Counted from the first letter of the stretch, positions 1 to 6,428 are shown. The stretch is DNA of 9,317 nucleotides from Deltaproteobacteria bacterium (GCA_016874875.1 VGTA01000082.1:1-9317); one strand, 5' to 3'. Numbers and translations: made by a program. The notes: generated by a model from the letters alone, not told the origin.

Positions 1-141
1 ATCGCCCTTGGGGCCGGCGGGGCCCTGCTCGCCTGTGTCACCCTTAGGACCGACGGGACCGACATAACCCGTATCGCCAGTATCGCCCTTGGGGCCGGCG
101 GGGCCCTGCTCGCCTGTGTCACCCTTAGGACCGACGGGACC
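1..141 (-). repeat. 81-base higher-order repeat in collagen-like gene
   Basis: Bases 1-60 recur without mismatch at 82-141, a period of 81 bases, which is 27 codons or nine Gly-X-Y triplets. The repeated unit encodes the GPKGDTGEQGPAG type of sequence. Related GPKGDTG sequence also appears near 150-180 and 345-365. The array continues past the left edge, so the copy number is unknown. A length that keeps the triplet frame suggests growth by recombination or slippage under selection for an intact Gly-X-Y pattern. Confidence 0.9.
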
Positions 142-1338
142 CACAGCGCCCGCGGCGCCGGTGTCGCCCTTGGGGCCGGCGGGGCCCTGCGCGCCGGCGG
201 GGCCGGCGGGGCCCTGCGCGCCGGCGGGGCCGGCGGGGCCCTGCGCGCCGGCGGGGCCGGCGGGGCTCTGCGTGCAGGCGGGGCCTGCAGGGCCCTGCGC
301 GCCGGCGGGGCCGACGGGACCCATGGGCCCCTGCGCACCCACATCGCCAGTGTCGCCCTTGGGGCCAGCGGGGCCCTGCGCACCGGCGGGGCCGGCGGGG
401 CCCTGCGTGCAGGCGGGACCGGCGGGGCCCTGCGCGCCGGCGGGGCCGGCGGGGCCCTGCGCGCCGGCGGGGCCCTGCGCGCCGGCGGGGCCGGCGGGGC
501 CCTGCGCGCCGGGGGCGCCGCGCAGGTCATCGCCATAGCGGCTGTAGATGTCATCGCTGAGGGCGCCGCGGAACTCATCGTCGTTGGACAGCTGCTCGCT
601 CACGAGCGCGGGGTCAGGGGACTCACCAGGTGCGCCGGGGGCGCCGGGGGCGCCCTGGGGGCCGCGCAGGGCGTCACCGTGGCGGGTGACGACCTCGTCG
701 GCGACGTCGTCGATGAAGTCATCGTCGGCGACCATGTGCTGGGTGACGCGCGTGATCAGGAGCTGCAGCTGCACCTCGGTCTGGGCGATGGGCTCGCCCA
801 CCCACTCGCCCCGCTCGTTGATTACGGTGCGCGAGCCGATGCTCACGGTCGCGGGGTGGATGTGCTCGCTGGTCACGTCCGTGGCGTGCTCCGAGCGCTC
901 CGAGTGACTCGACCAGCGGGCGCGCAGCGTGCCGCCCACCCGCATCCGCGGGCCCAGCTCCTCGTCGTCATCCACCTGGAAGGTCAGGAACATCGACTCG
1001 AAGTGGGCACGGTCGCTCGGCAGGGGCTCCGTGAGCCCGAGGGAGGCGTAGAAGGACCCGTTCATCACCAGAACGTCCGGAATCACCTCCTCCCACACCA
1101 GATCGCCGTCCACCTCGGCGTTGTAGAGGCGGAACGTGAGCGTCTTGTAGCCGGTGACGGGGCCCTCGGCGAGGTCGGTGAGGTAGCCCTGGTAGGTGAG
1201 CGTGAGGGGGGCCTCGACGGGCGGCGCGCCCTCGGGTGTCTCCTCTTGCGCGCGGGCAGAGGGGGCGCTCAGCGCGAGCGCGCTAGCGACGGCGGCGGTG
1301 AGGAGGCGCTGCAGGGGCGTGGGGATGCTCGGTTTCAT
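1..1338 (-). CDS. Secreted collagen-like (Gly-X-Y repeat) protein, 3' end outside window
   Basis: The reading frame runs from ATG at 1338-1336 without a stop to the left edge (446 codons seen). Residues 1-30 form a signal peptide (basic start, Ala/Leu-rich core, ARA before QEE). Residues about 46-140 match the head domain of many secreted deltaproteobacterial proteins, with LTYQGYLTD, LTFRLYNAE, a central Trp, NGSFYASLG and LGPRMRVGG. Residues 205-226 and 253-274 are two related 22-residue units, each ending in LRG and each followed by Gly-X-Y sequence. A short GPQGAPGAPGAPG tract follows the first unit. The main collagen tract runs from residue 274 to beyond the edge, mixing GAQGPAGPA and GPKGDTG triplets, with Cys-containing breaks at residues 310 and 355. 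A weak AGAGAG ribosome site precedes the ATG. The gene lies 52 bases downstream of a lipoprotein gene and is probably co-transcribed with it. A role as an extracellular or surface fibre is inferred; the C-terminal domain that might show its partner is not visible. Confidence 0.88.
   Translation of the reverse strand, partial: MKPSIPTPLQRLLTAAVASALALSAPSARAQEETPEGAPPVEAPLTLTYQGYLTDLAEGPVTGYKTLTFRLYNAEVDGDLVWEEVIPDVLVMNGSFYASLGLTEPLPSDRAHFESMFLTFQVDDDEELGPRMRVGGTLRARWSSHSERSEHATDVTSEHIHPATVSIGSRTVINERGEWVGEPIAQTEVQLQLLITRVTQHMVADDDFIDDVADEVVTRHGDALRGPQGAPGAPGAPGESPDPALVSEQLSNDDEFRGALSDDIYSRYGDDLRGAPGAQGPAGPAGAQGPAGAQGPAGPAGAQGPAGPACTQGPAGPAGAQGPAGPKGDTGDVGAQGPMGPVGPAGAQGPAGPACTQSPAGPAGAQGPAGPAGAQGPAGPAGAQGPAGPKGDTGAAGAVGPVGPKGDTGEQGPAGPKGDTGDTGYVGPVGPKGDTGEQGPAGPKGD
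184..498 (-). repeat. 27-base tandem repeats encoding GAQGPAGPA collagen units
   Basis: A 27-base unit occurs in three perfect copies at 184-210, 211-237 and 238-264. Further copies at 427-453 and 472-498 are separated by a shortened 18-base copy at 454-471. Diverged copies around 265-300 and 361-426 carry the Cys-containing variant. On the minus strand each unit is three Gly-X-Y triplets. The full and shortened copies differ by exactly nine bases, as expected for in-frame expansion and contraction. Confidence 0.85.
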
Positions 1339-1390
1339 GGTGCTCTCTTGTGCGCTCTTGCTAGGCAAGGGGCCGGAGGGAGGGGGGGGG

Positions 1391-2218
1391 TTAGGGCGCG
1401 AGGCGCCCGGTGACGCTGTAGCGCCCGTTCCGCACGCGCGCAGCGCCCGCAGTGAGGGAGCCGGTGACGGTATAGCGGCTCGTCTTGAGCTTGCCGGCGG
1501 CCTGCGGCGTCGCGCCGCGCGCCTGGCGGTAGTTGGTGACCTCGGGCGCCGCGTCGCAGGCGTCGCCGGCGCCGTCGCCGTCGCCGTCCGCCTGCGTCGC
1601 GTTCTCGGCGTCCACGCAGTTGTCCTCTTCGTCGAGCACGCCGTCGCCGTCACGGTCCCCCGCGGCGAGGCAGGTCAGCCCGTCGGCGGCGGGGCGGCAG
1701 GCGCTCGCCTCGGCGTTGACGAAAAAGCGCGGCGTCACCCCCGAGTCCGTCTCCACGAGCAGCGCCGCGTCATAGGCGCGCACGACGCCCGCCGGGGGCG
1801 AGAACAGCAGACTCACGAAGCGCGCCCCCCCTAGCGCCAAGGTCGTCGCCGCCGCGGGGGGCGGGCAGTCGTCGGGGACCGCCTCGCGGCCCTCACACAC
1901 CCGGAACGCGCCCGCGCCCCCCTCCACGCACTGCCCATCGGCGCCCACCAGGCACACGCGGCGCAGGGTGAGCGGGGCGCCGCCCACGTTGGCGAGCGAC
2001 ACGCGCATCGCCGCCCACTGCCCCCCGACGAGCTCGGGGAGGCGGACGTTGGCGGACGTGCGCGTGTACTGGTAGGGGGCGGGGGTGGCGGTGACCTGGA
2101 GCTCACTCGAGGGCGTCGTCACCTCCGGCGCGACCAGATCCGCGCATGCGGCGAGGGCGAGGGCCCCGAGGCTGAGCGCCGCGGTGGGGCGCACGGCGCG
2201 AGAAGTGAGACGGACCAT
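1391..2218 (-). CDS. Probable lipoprotein with ASH-like domain and thrombospondin type 3 repeat
   Basis: The product has 275 residues. A basic N-terminus and hydrophobic stretch end in a lipobox, L22-A-A-C25, so Cys25 is the likely lipidated residue and the protein should be membrane-anchored. Residues about 55-160 have the pattern of an ASH/HYDIN-like or 'choice-of-anchor D' immunoglobulin-type domain: an ANVGGAPLTL strand pair, a later LALGG turn and LLFSPPAG. Residues 188-222 form a thrombospondin type 3 calcium-binding repeat (DRDGDGVLDEEDNC followed by DGDGDGAGDACD). The last 35 residues hold two similar strands, SRYTVTGSL and GRYSVTGRL. The start is supported by GAGGAG at 2225-2230, six bases before the ATG. 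The stop is TAA. The collagen-like gene follows 52 bases downstream on the same strand, so a shared surface role is inferred. No enzymatic motif is seen. Confidence 0.85.
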   Translation of the reverse strand: MVRLTSRAVRPTAALSLGALALAACADLVAPEVTTPSSELQVTATPAPYQYTRTSANVRLPELVGGQWAAMRVSLANVGGAPLTLRRVCLVGADGQCVEGGAGAFRVCEGREAVPDDCPPPAAATTLALGGARFVSLLFSPPAGVVRAYDAALLVETDSGVTPRFFVNAEASACRPAADGLTCLAAGDRDGDGVLDEEDNCVDAENATQADGDGDGAGDACDAAPEVTNYRQARGATPQAAGKLKTSRYTVTGSLTAGAARVRNGRYSVTGRLAP

Positions 2219-2275
2219 GCGGCGCTCCTCGAATGAGACATTTCACTAGTTCTGTTGAATACAACGATCCTGTGA

Positions 2276-2302
2276 TCTATATCTCATGCCACTTTTTTAC
2301 AA
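2276..2302 (-). promoter_or_regulatory. Candidate promoter for the lipoprotein/collagen-like pair
   Basis: On the minus strand TATAGA (2281-2276) could be the -10 element, with TTGTAA (2302-2297) upstream as -35. The spacer is 15 bases, shorter than ideal. The position, 58 bases before the lipoprotein ATG and in an AT-rich island, supports a promoter here, but the exact boxes are uncertain. Confidence 0.4.
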
Positions 2303-2308
2303 GTGTGC

Positions 2309-2330
2309 AAAAAATACCGCGCGGGCGCGG
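2309..2330 (-). terminator. Rho-independent terminator after the manC-manB fusion
   Basis: Read on the minus strand, a GC stem of five pairs (CCGCG/CGCGG) with a four-base loop is followed by TA and a run of six T. It begins three bases after the stop codon of the GDP-mannose fusion gene, as expected for an intrinsic terminator that ends the rdgC-like/manC-manB operon. Confidence 0.7.
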
Positions 2331-2333
2331 CGC

Positions 2334-4976
2334 TCAGTGGTTCGCGTCGACGTCGAGGTCCACCTCTGGGGCGTGAGCGCGGAGCCAGCCCTCCACTTCC
2401 GCGCGATACGCCGCCAGGAGCCCCTCAGCGCGCGCCTCAAAGCGCAGCACCAACACAGGCTGCGTGTTGCTCGCGCGCAGCAGCCCCCACCCCTCCGGGA
2501 AGCGCACGCGGGCCCCGTCGATGGCCACCACGGGGTAGCGGGCGGCGAAGGACGAGGAGAAGCGCGCCACCACGGCGGCCTTGTGGGCGTCGGGGCAGGC
2601 GACGCGCAGCTCGGGGGTGGTGAAGGAGGGCGGCAGCGCGTCCACCCAGCCGCTGAGCGTGGCGGCGGCGGCGGGGGCGGCGGGGGCGCGGCTGAGGAGC
2701 TCTAGGAGGCGCGCGCCCACGTAGGCGGCGTCGTCGTAGCCAAAGAAGCGGTCGGCGAAGAAGATGTGCCCGCTCATCTCCCCGGCGAGGGGCGCGCCCG
2801 TCTCGCGCATGCGCGCCTTGATGAGCGAGTGCCCCACGCGCCACATCTCCGGCACCCCCCCCGCCGCCTCGATGGCGTCATAGAGCGACTGCGAGCACTT
2901 GACCTCCCCGATGATCCGGGCCCCGGGGCGGGCGGCGAGCACGTCCCGCGCAAAAAACACCATCAGCTGATCCCCCCACACCGCGCGCCCGCGCCCGTCC
3001 ACCACCCCGAGCCGGTCGCCGTCGCCGTCAAACGCCAGCCCCAGGTCAGCCCCCTCGGCGAGGACGCGCGCCTTGAGGTCGGCGAGGTTGCGCTCCACGG
3101 TGGGGTCGGGGTGGTGGAACGGGAAATCCCCGTCCGGCTCACAGTAGAGCGGCACCACGTCCACCGGGAGGCGGGCGTAGAGGGCGAGGGCGGCGGGGCC
3201 GAGGGCGCCGCTGCCCGCGTCCACCACCACGCGCAGGCGGCGGGGCCCGAACGACAGCGTGGGCGCCACCTGCTCCACGTACGAGGGCGTGAGGTCGAGG
3301 CGCGCGTACGGGCCCGCCGCGGCGCCGCCCGCCCCCGACAGCCGCGCGGGACTCAGGGCGGCCACCTGGTCACGCAGCGCGCGCAGATCCGCGCCGTGGA
3401 GCGCCTCGGGCCCCACGCACACCTTAAAGCCGTTCCAGCGCGGCGGGTTGTGGCTCCCCGTCACCGCCACCGCCCCCGCCAGCCGCCCCCACGCGGCGCC
3501 GAGGGCGCGCGCGGGGGCGTGGAGGGCGTAGTAGACCAGGGGCGTGGGCGCGAGCCCGAGGTCGAGGGCGCCCACGCCGGCGGCGCGCAGGCCGCCCACG
3601 AGGGCGGCGGCGAGCGCGGGGCCGCTGTGGCGCGCGTCGCGCCCCACCGCCACCCAAGGCGGCGCCTCGCGCGGCGCGCCCGTCCGCGCCCACACGAGGT
3701 CGCCGAGGGCGACGCCAAGGGCGAACGCTAGCTCCTCCGTGAGCTCCTCCCCCGCCACGCCGCGCACGTCGTTCTCGCGGAACACGCGCGCCAGCAGCTC
3801 CGGGGCGGGCGCGGCGGGCGCGGCGGGCGCGGCGGGCGCGGCGGGCGCGGCGGGCGCGGCGCGGCGGGCGGCCACCAAGCGCACGTCTTGGCTGCGCGCC
3901 GCGTCCGACACCAGAAGCCCCCCCGGCCCGCGCGCCACCACCACCCCGCGGACCCCGAGGAGCGACACCGGCTCATCGCAGTAGACCACGCAGTCCTGCG
4001 CGTCCACGGCGATGTGCGCCGCCCCCACCAGCGCGTTCCCGGCCTCGTCGAGCGGATAGACCTCGCGGAGGGCCGCCCACTGCCCCACGTCGCTCCACCC
4101 CATCTCCACCGGCACCACCTCCACCCCCGCCGCGCCCTCCATCACCCCGTGGTCCACGCTCACGGCGGGCGCGGCGCAGAAGGACTCCTTGAGGGCGGCG
4201 GCGTAGCCCGGCAGCGGGCGCCCCCCCTCGCCGAGGAGGGCGCGCAGGGGGCTGAGCAGCGCCCACAGGTCGGGGAGCTGGCGCGCCACCTCCTCCAAGA
4301 AGCGCGCCGCCCCAAAGAAGAACACCCCGCCGTTCCACAAGAAGCGCCCGGACTCCACATACGCCCGGGCGGCCTCCGCCGGCGGCTTCTCCACAAAGCG
4401 GCGCGCCGGGAGGCGCGGCCCCACGCCCCCCTCGAGCGACACGGGCGCGTCGAGCTCGATGTAGCCGTAGCCCGTCTCGGCGCGCGTGGGGCGCAGCCCA
4501 AAGGTCACGAGCTGCCCCTCGCGCGCCCCCTCCACCGCGCGGCGCGCCGCCCGCGTAAAGGCGTCGAGGTCGGCGATGTGGTGGTCCGCCGGCCACACCG
4601 ACATCACCCCCTCCGGGTCGCGCGCCGCCACGTGCAGCGCCGCGAGCGCGAGGCAGGGCGCCGTGTTGCGCGCGCAGGGCTCGATCAGGAGATTCTCCTC
4701 GGGCAGGCCCGGGCAGAGCGCGCGGATGGGCGCCGCGTGCGCCTCCCCCGCCACCACGAGCCGCCGCGACAGGTCGCCGGCGCCCAGGAGCGGGTCGAGG
4801 CGCGCGAGCGTCTCCACGATCAGCGGGCGCGGCGAGCCGATGGGCAGGAGCTGCTTGGGGCGCACGGGACTCGACGCGGGCCAGAAGCGGGTGCCGGCGC
4901 CGCCCGCCATCACCACCGCGTACAGCCCGCCGCGCAGGCGCTCCGCCCGGGGGTCACGATCATGCGAAGCGCTCAT
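2334..4976 (-). CDS. Fused mannose-1-phosphate guanylyltransferase / phosphomannomutase-phosphoglucomutase
   Basis: This 880-residue cytoplasmic enzyme should make GDP-mannose in two steps: mannose-6-P to mannose-1-P (C-terminal half), then mannose-1-P plus GTP to GDP-mannose (N-terminal half). The ManC-type half (about 1-372) has the nucleotide loop GGAGTRFWP (25-33), RPKQLL (39-44), FVEKP (194-198) and WSDVG (294-298). An Ala/Ala/Pro linker spans 373-391. The AlgC/ManB-type half follows, with the phosphoserine loop TGSHNP (506-511, Ser508), the metal loop DGDGDR (650-655), the sugar loop GEMSGH (732-737) and the phosphate-binding RASNTQP (834-840). All key residues are present, so both halves should be active. 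ATG at 4976 is preferred over the adjacent GTG at 4979, because GAGG then lies seven bases away. The gene follows the rdgC-like pair by nine bases. Common bifunctional ManC enzymes carry an isomerase domain instead, so this pairing is less usual. Confidence 0.93.
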   Translation of the reverse strand: MSASHDRDPRAERLRGGLYAVVMAGGAGTRFWPASSPVRPKQLLPIGSPRPLIVETLARLDPLLGAGDLSRRLVVAGEAHAAPIRALCPGLPEENLLIEPCARNTAPCLALAALHVAARDPEGVMSVWPADHHIADLDAFTRAARRAVEGAREGQLVTFGLRPTRAETGYGYIELDAPVSLEGGVGPRLPARRFVEKPPAEAARAYVESGRFLWNGGVFFFGAARFLEEVARQLPDLWALLSPLRALLGEGGRPLPGYAAALKESFCAAPAVSVDHGVMEGAAGVEVVPVEMGWSDVGQWAALREVYPLDEAGNALVGAAHIAVDAQDCVVYCDEPVSLLGVRGVVVARGPGGLLVSDAARSQDVRLVAARRAAPAAPAAPAAPAAPAAPAPELLARVFRENDVRGVAGEELTEELAFALGVALGDLVWARTGAPREAPPWVAVGRDARHSGPALAAALVGGLRAAGVGALDLGLAPTPLVYYALHAPARALGAAWGRLAGAVAVTGSHNPPRWNGFKVCVGPEALHGADLRALRDQVAALSPARLSGAGGAAAGPYARLDLTPSYVEQVAPTLSFGPRRLRVVVDAGSGALGPAALALYARLPVDVVPLYCEPDGDFPFHHPDPTVERNLADLKARVLAEGADLGLAFDGDGDRLGVVDGRGRAVWGDQLMVFFARDVLAARPGARIIGEVKCSQSLYDAIEAAGGVPEMWRVGHSLIKARMRETGAPLAGEMSGHIFFADRFFGYDDAAYVGARLLELLSRAPAAPAAAATLSGWVDALPPSFTTPELRVACPDAHKAAVVARFSSSFAARYPVVAIDGARVRFPEGWGLLRASNTQPVLVLRFEARAEGLLAAYRAEVEGWLRAHAPEVDLDVDANH
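3802..3855 (-). repeat. 9-base tandem repeat encoding the interdomain Ala-Ala-Pro linker
   Basis: Five perfect copies of gcggcgggc (3811-3855, plus strand) and one imperfect copy (3802-3810) encode the Ala-Ala-Pro linker joining the two enzyme domains. Each gain or loss of a copy changes the linker by three residues without shifting the frame, so its length could vary between strains. Confidence 0.88.
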
Positions 4977-4985
4977 CACGCCCCC

Positions 4986-5519
4986 TCAGCCCTGCGGCCC
5001 GCGGCGCGCCGCCCACGCCTGCACGGCGGGGAGGTGCTCGGTGGTCCACTCGGCGCTCAGGCGCTCCTCCAAGAAGAGCTTGAAGAGGGCGCGGTAGAGG
5101 CGGTCGAGCGTCTCAAGGAGCAGCATGCGCTCATGGAACTGCGCCTTGGGGTCATCGGCGAGCACCTCGGGGAGGCGCACCGCCGACACCATCAGCGGCT
5201 CCGCCTTGAGCGTAAAGCGCCACTCCTGCTCCCCCTGCGTCAGCCGCAGCGACGCTGACTGCGCCTGCTTGCCGAGCGCGAGGGCGGCGCGCGCCTCTGG
5301 GCTCGCCGTGGGGCGCCCGCCCTTAAAGGAGTCCTGCTGCTCGTCGAGGGCGGTGGAGCCCATGGTCAGCTTGTCCTCAAAGCTCAGCTCCACCGCCCCG
5401 AGGTCCCCGCCGAGCTCAAAGGCGCCGGCCCCCATCTCCTCTTGATACCACAGCCAGGTGAGGAACTCCGCGCCTAGGAACTGCGTGCGCGTGACGCGCT
5501 CAACAAAATCCATGACCAT
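4986..5519 (-). CDS. RdgC-like protein, C-terminal half (second gene of split pair)
   Basis: The product has 177 residues. Its FLGAEFLTWLWY motif (14-25) is typical of the middle of RdgC-like proteins in deltaproteobacterial lineages. Residues about 79-117 (ALALGKQ, SLRL, WRFTLKAEPLMVSAVRLPE) align by eye with the E. coli RdgC stretch that begins IEAGKVVTKLALDW and ends LKRLKF. A helical tail (133-158) matches the RdgC C-terminal helix. RdgC binds double-stranded DNA as a ring and limits RecA. The start ATG at 5519 shares its A with the TGA stop of the upstream half (TGATG), so the two are probably translationally coupled; GAAGGG just upstream can serve as ribosome site. A second ATG, two codons in, is possible. 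The fused GDP-mannose gene follows closely. Function is inferred from similarity recalled, not searched. Confidence 0.75.
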   Translation of the reverse strand: MVMDFVERVTRTQFLGAEFLTWLWYQEEMGAGAFELGGDLGAVELSFEDKLTMGSTALDEQQDSFKGGRPTASPEARAALALGKQAQSASLRLTQGEQEWRFTLKAEPLMVSAVRLPEVLADDPKAQFHERMLLLETLDRLYRALFKLFLEERLSAEWTTEHLPAVQAWAARRGPQG

Positions 5520-6169
5520 CAGCCCTTCATGCTCTCGTAGAGCGTCTCTGAGTCAATAAACGGCGTGGGCTCCACGGCGTCGAGGGCGGCGAGCTGCTCG
5601 TCGCTGAGGCCGAGGGCGGGCTCCTGCGCGATGGTATAGGCGTAGTCCGGGATCAAGACCACCCCAAACGACTCCTCAAAGAGCTCCATGAGCTCCTCGT
5701 TGAGGCCCTTGTTGGTGCTCAAGAAGCGCACCACGCCCGACTCGGTGTTCCACACCACCTCAAAGGAGCGCAGGCTCGGCAGGAGGCGCTTGCGGAGGGC
5801 CGCCTCCACGCGCTCGCGGATCTCGGCGCGCTCGTAGCGACTCAGCGCCTCCTTCTTGAGCTCGCGCTTCACCTTGCGCTCCTCAGCCTCGCAGTGCATC
5901 TTGAGCAGCCCCGGGGGCACCGTGAGCGTCTCAAGCCGCATCGCCATCACCAGGTAGGGGTCATAGAGGCACGACTCGAGGGTGACGTGGGTGTCGAGGA
6001 TGAACTGCGCGCTGCACCAGCCCACCGCGCGCTCCTCGTCGCCGTCGGGGTCGATGGGCTTGGCGGCGTGGGCGGCGAGGCCCTGCTGCACTCGCGCCTG
6101 CCAGTGCTGCGGGAGGCGCTCCTTGACTCTGTATTGACGATAGGTGAGACCACCCTGAAAAGCGCCCAT
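5519..6169 (-). CDS. RdgC-like protein, N-terminal half (first gene of split pair)
   Basis: The product has 216 residues; E. coli RdgC, a single chain of about 300 residues, corresponds to this protein plus its downstream neighbour. Features recalling RdgC are an early strand GGLTYRQYRV, WCSAQ near 51-55, a charged helix (about 95-128, EERKVKRELKKEALSRYE) and a following segment LLPSLRSFEVVWNTESGVVRFLSTNK (129-154) that aligns with the LLPRAFSRFSQTMMWID region of RdgC. RdgC is a DNA-binding ring protein that modulates RecA and helps at stalled replication; that role is inferred here. AAGGAG (6182-6177) lies seven bases before the ATG, and a good promoter lies about 50 bases upstream. It heads a three-gene operon. 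No SOS box was recognised. The split looks genuine rather than a sequencing error, because the junction has an ordered stop/start overlap. Confidence 0.75.
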   Translation of the reverse strand: MGAFQGGLTYRQYRVKERLPQHWQARVQQGLAAHAAKPIDPDGDEERAVGWCSAQFILDTHVTLESCLYDPYLVMAMRLETLTVPPGLLKMHCEAEERKVKRELKKEALSRYERAEIRERVEAALRKRLLPSLRSFEVVWNTESGVVRFLSTNKGLNEELMELFEESFGVVLIPDYAYTIAQEPALGLSDEQLAALDAVEPTPFIDSETLYESMKG

Positions 6170-6176
6170 CTCGTTG

Positions 6177-6182
6177 CTCCTT
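6177..6182 (-). promoter_or_regulatory. Ribosome binding site of the rdgC-like N-terminal gene
   Basis: AAGGAG on the minus strand lies seven bases before the ATG at 6169. It is the closest match to the consensus in the window and fixes this start. Confidence 0.75.
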
Positions 6183-6219
6183 GCGCGAGGCCGCGCGCGT
6201 CATGCGCCGTGGAGCGCGC

Positions 6220-6248
6220 ACTATATACAAGTCACGCCCCGCGGTCAC
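6220..6248 (-). promoter_or_regulatory. Promoter of the rdgC-like/manC-manB operon
   Basis: On the minus strand GTGACC (6248-6243) and TATAGT (6225-6220) are separated by 17 bases and resemble sigma-70 -35 and -10 boxes. The expected 5' leader is about 45 bases. The TATATA core stands out in otherwise very GC-rich DNA. Confidence 0.6.
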
Positions 6249-6316
6249 GCGATTATTCAGCCCCACCGCCGCCTCCCGCGCCCCTCGCGCCGCCCGCGCC
6301 CCCGCGCCCCCGCGCC

Positions 6317-6345
6317 TTGACCCTGCATCGTTGAGCGTCTAAACA
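6317..6345 (+). promoter_or_regulatory. Candidate promoter of rel
   Basis: TTGACC (6317-6322) and TAAACA (6340-6345) are 17 bases apart, a sigma-70-like arrangement with a strong -35 and a weaker -10. Transcription would begin near 6352, inside the direct repeat, giving a leader of about 90 bases before the rel start. Confidence 0.5.
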
Positions 6346-6346
6346 T

Positions 6347-6378
6347 CATCTCTGCCGCGTCACCATCTCTGCCGCGTC
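6347..6378 (+). repeat. 15-base direct repeat at the likely rel transcription start
   Basis: catctctgccgcgtc occurs at 6347-6361 and again at 6364-6378, a period of 17 bases. It follows the candidate -10 box directly. It could be a tandem regulator site or a simple duplication; the sequence alone does not decide. Confidence 0.8.
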
Positions 6379-6428
6379 GCCCCGCGCCCCCCGCCGCCAC
6401 GCCCCTCTCTAGCCTCCCCCAAGAACGC

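Larger units (their letters stand above)
2219..2333. other. AT-rich intergenic region between two minus-strand units
   Basis: This 115-base gap is much richer in A and T than its surroundings. It carries a terminator for the upstream GDP-mannose gene, a candidate promoter for the lipoprotein gene, a hairpin at 2290-2305 (CACTT/AAGTG) and a small inverted repeat at 2254-2265 (GTTG-AATA-CAAC). It therefore separates two transcription units on the same strand. Confidence 0.65.

Noticed and set aside
1..500. Possible CRISPR or other non-coding array
   Set aside because: Repeat periods are all multiples of nine bases with no unique spacers, and the repeats encode an open Gly-X-Y frame.
89..538. 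Plus-strand ORF rich in Gly, Pro and Ala that also looks collagen-like
   Set aside because: It is the reverse of the real minus-strand collagen gene. Its triplets lack steady Gly-X-Y order, and it has no signal peptide or domain, whereas the minus frame has both and runs from a proper start.
1357..1369. Small hairpin CTTGC-TAG-GCAAG between the lipoprotein and collagen-like genes as a terminator
   Set aside because: It has only five pairs and no T-run on either side, so it is unlikely to stop transcription between the two genes.
2286..2705. Plus-strand ORF starting in the AT-rich gap
   Set aside because: It runs antisense through the conserved end of the phosphomannomutase domain and has a low-complexity Gly/His/Arg product with no homology that I recognise.
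3888..5258. 456-codon plus-strand ORF across the manC part and the rdgC-like C-terminal gene
   Set aside because: It has Arg/His/Pro-rich composition and no motif, and it crosses the boundary of two well-supported minus-strand genes.
5511..5521. Frameshift splitting a single rdgC
   Set aside because: The TGATG overlap, a ribosome-site-like GAAGGG and a plausible fresh N-terminus look like designed coupling. A frameshift is still possible and is listed as a test in the findings.
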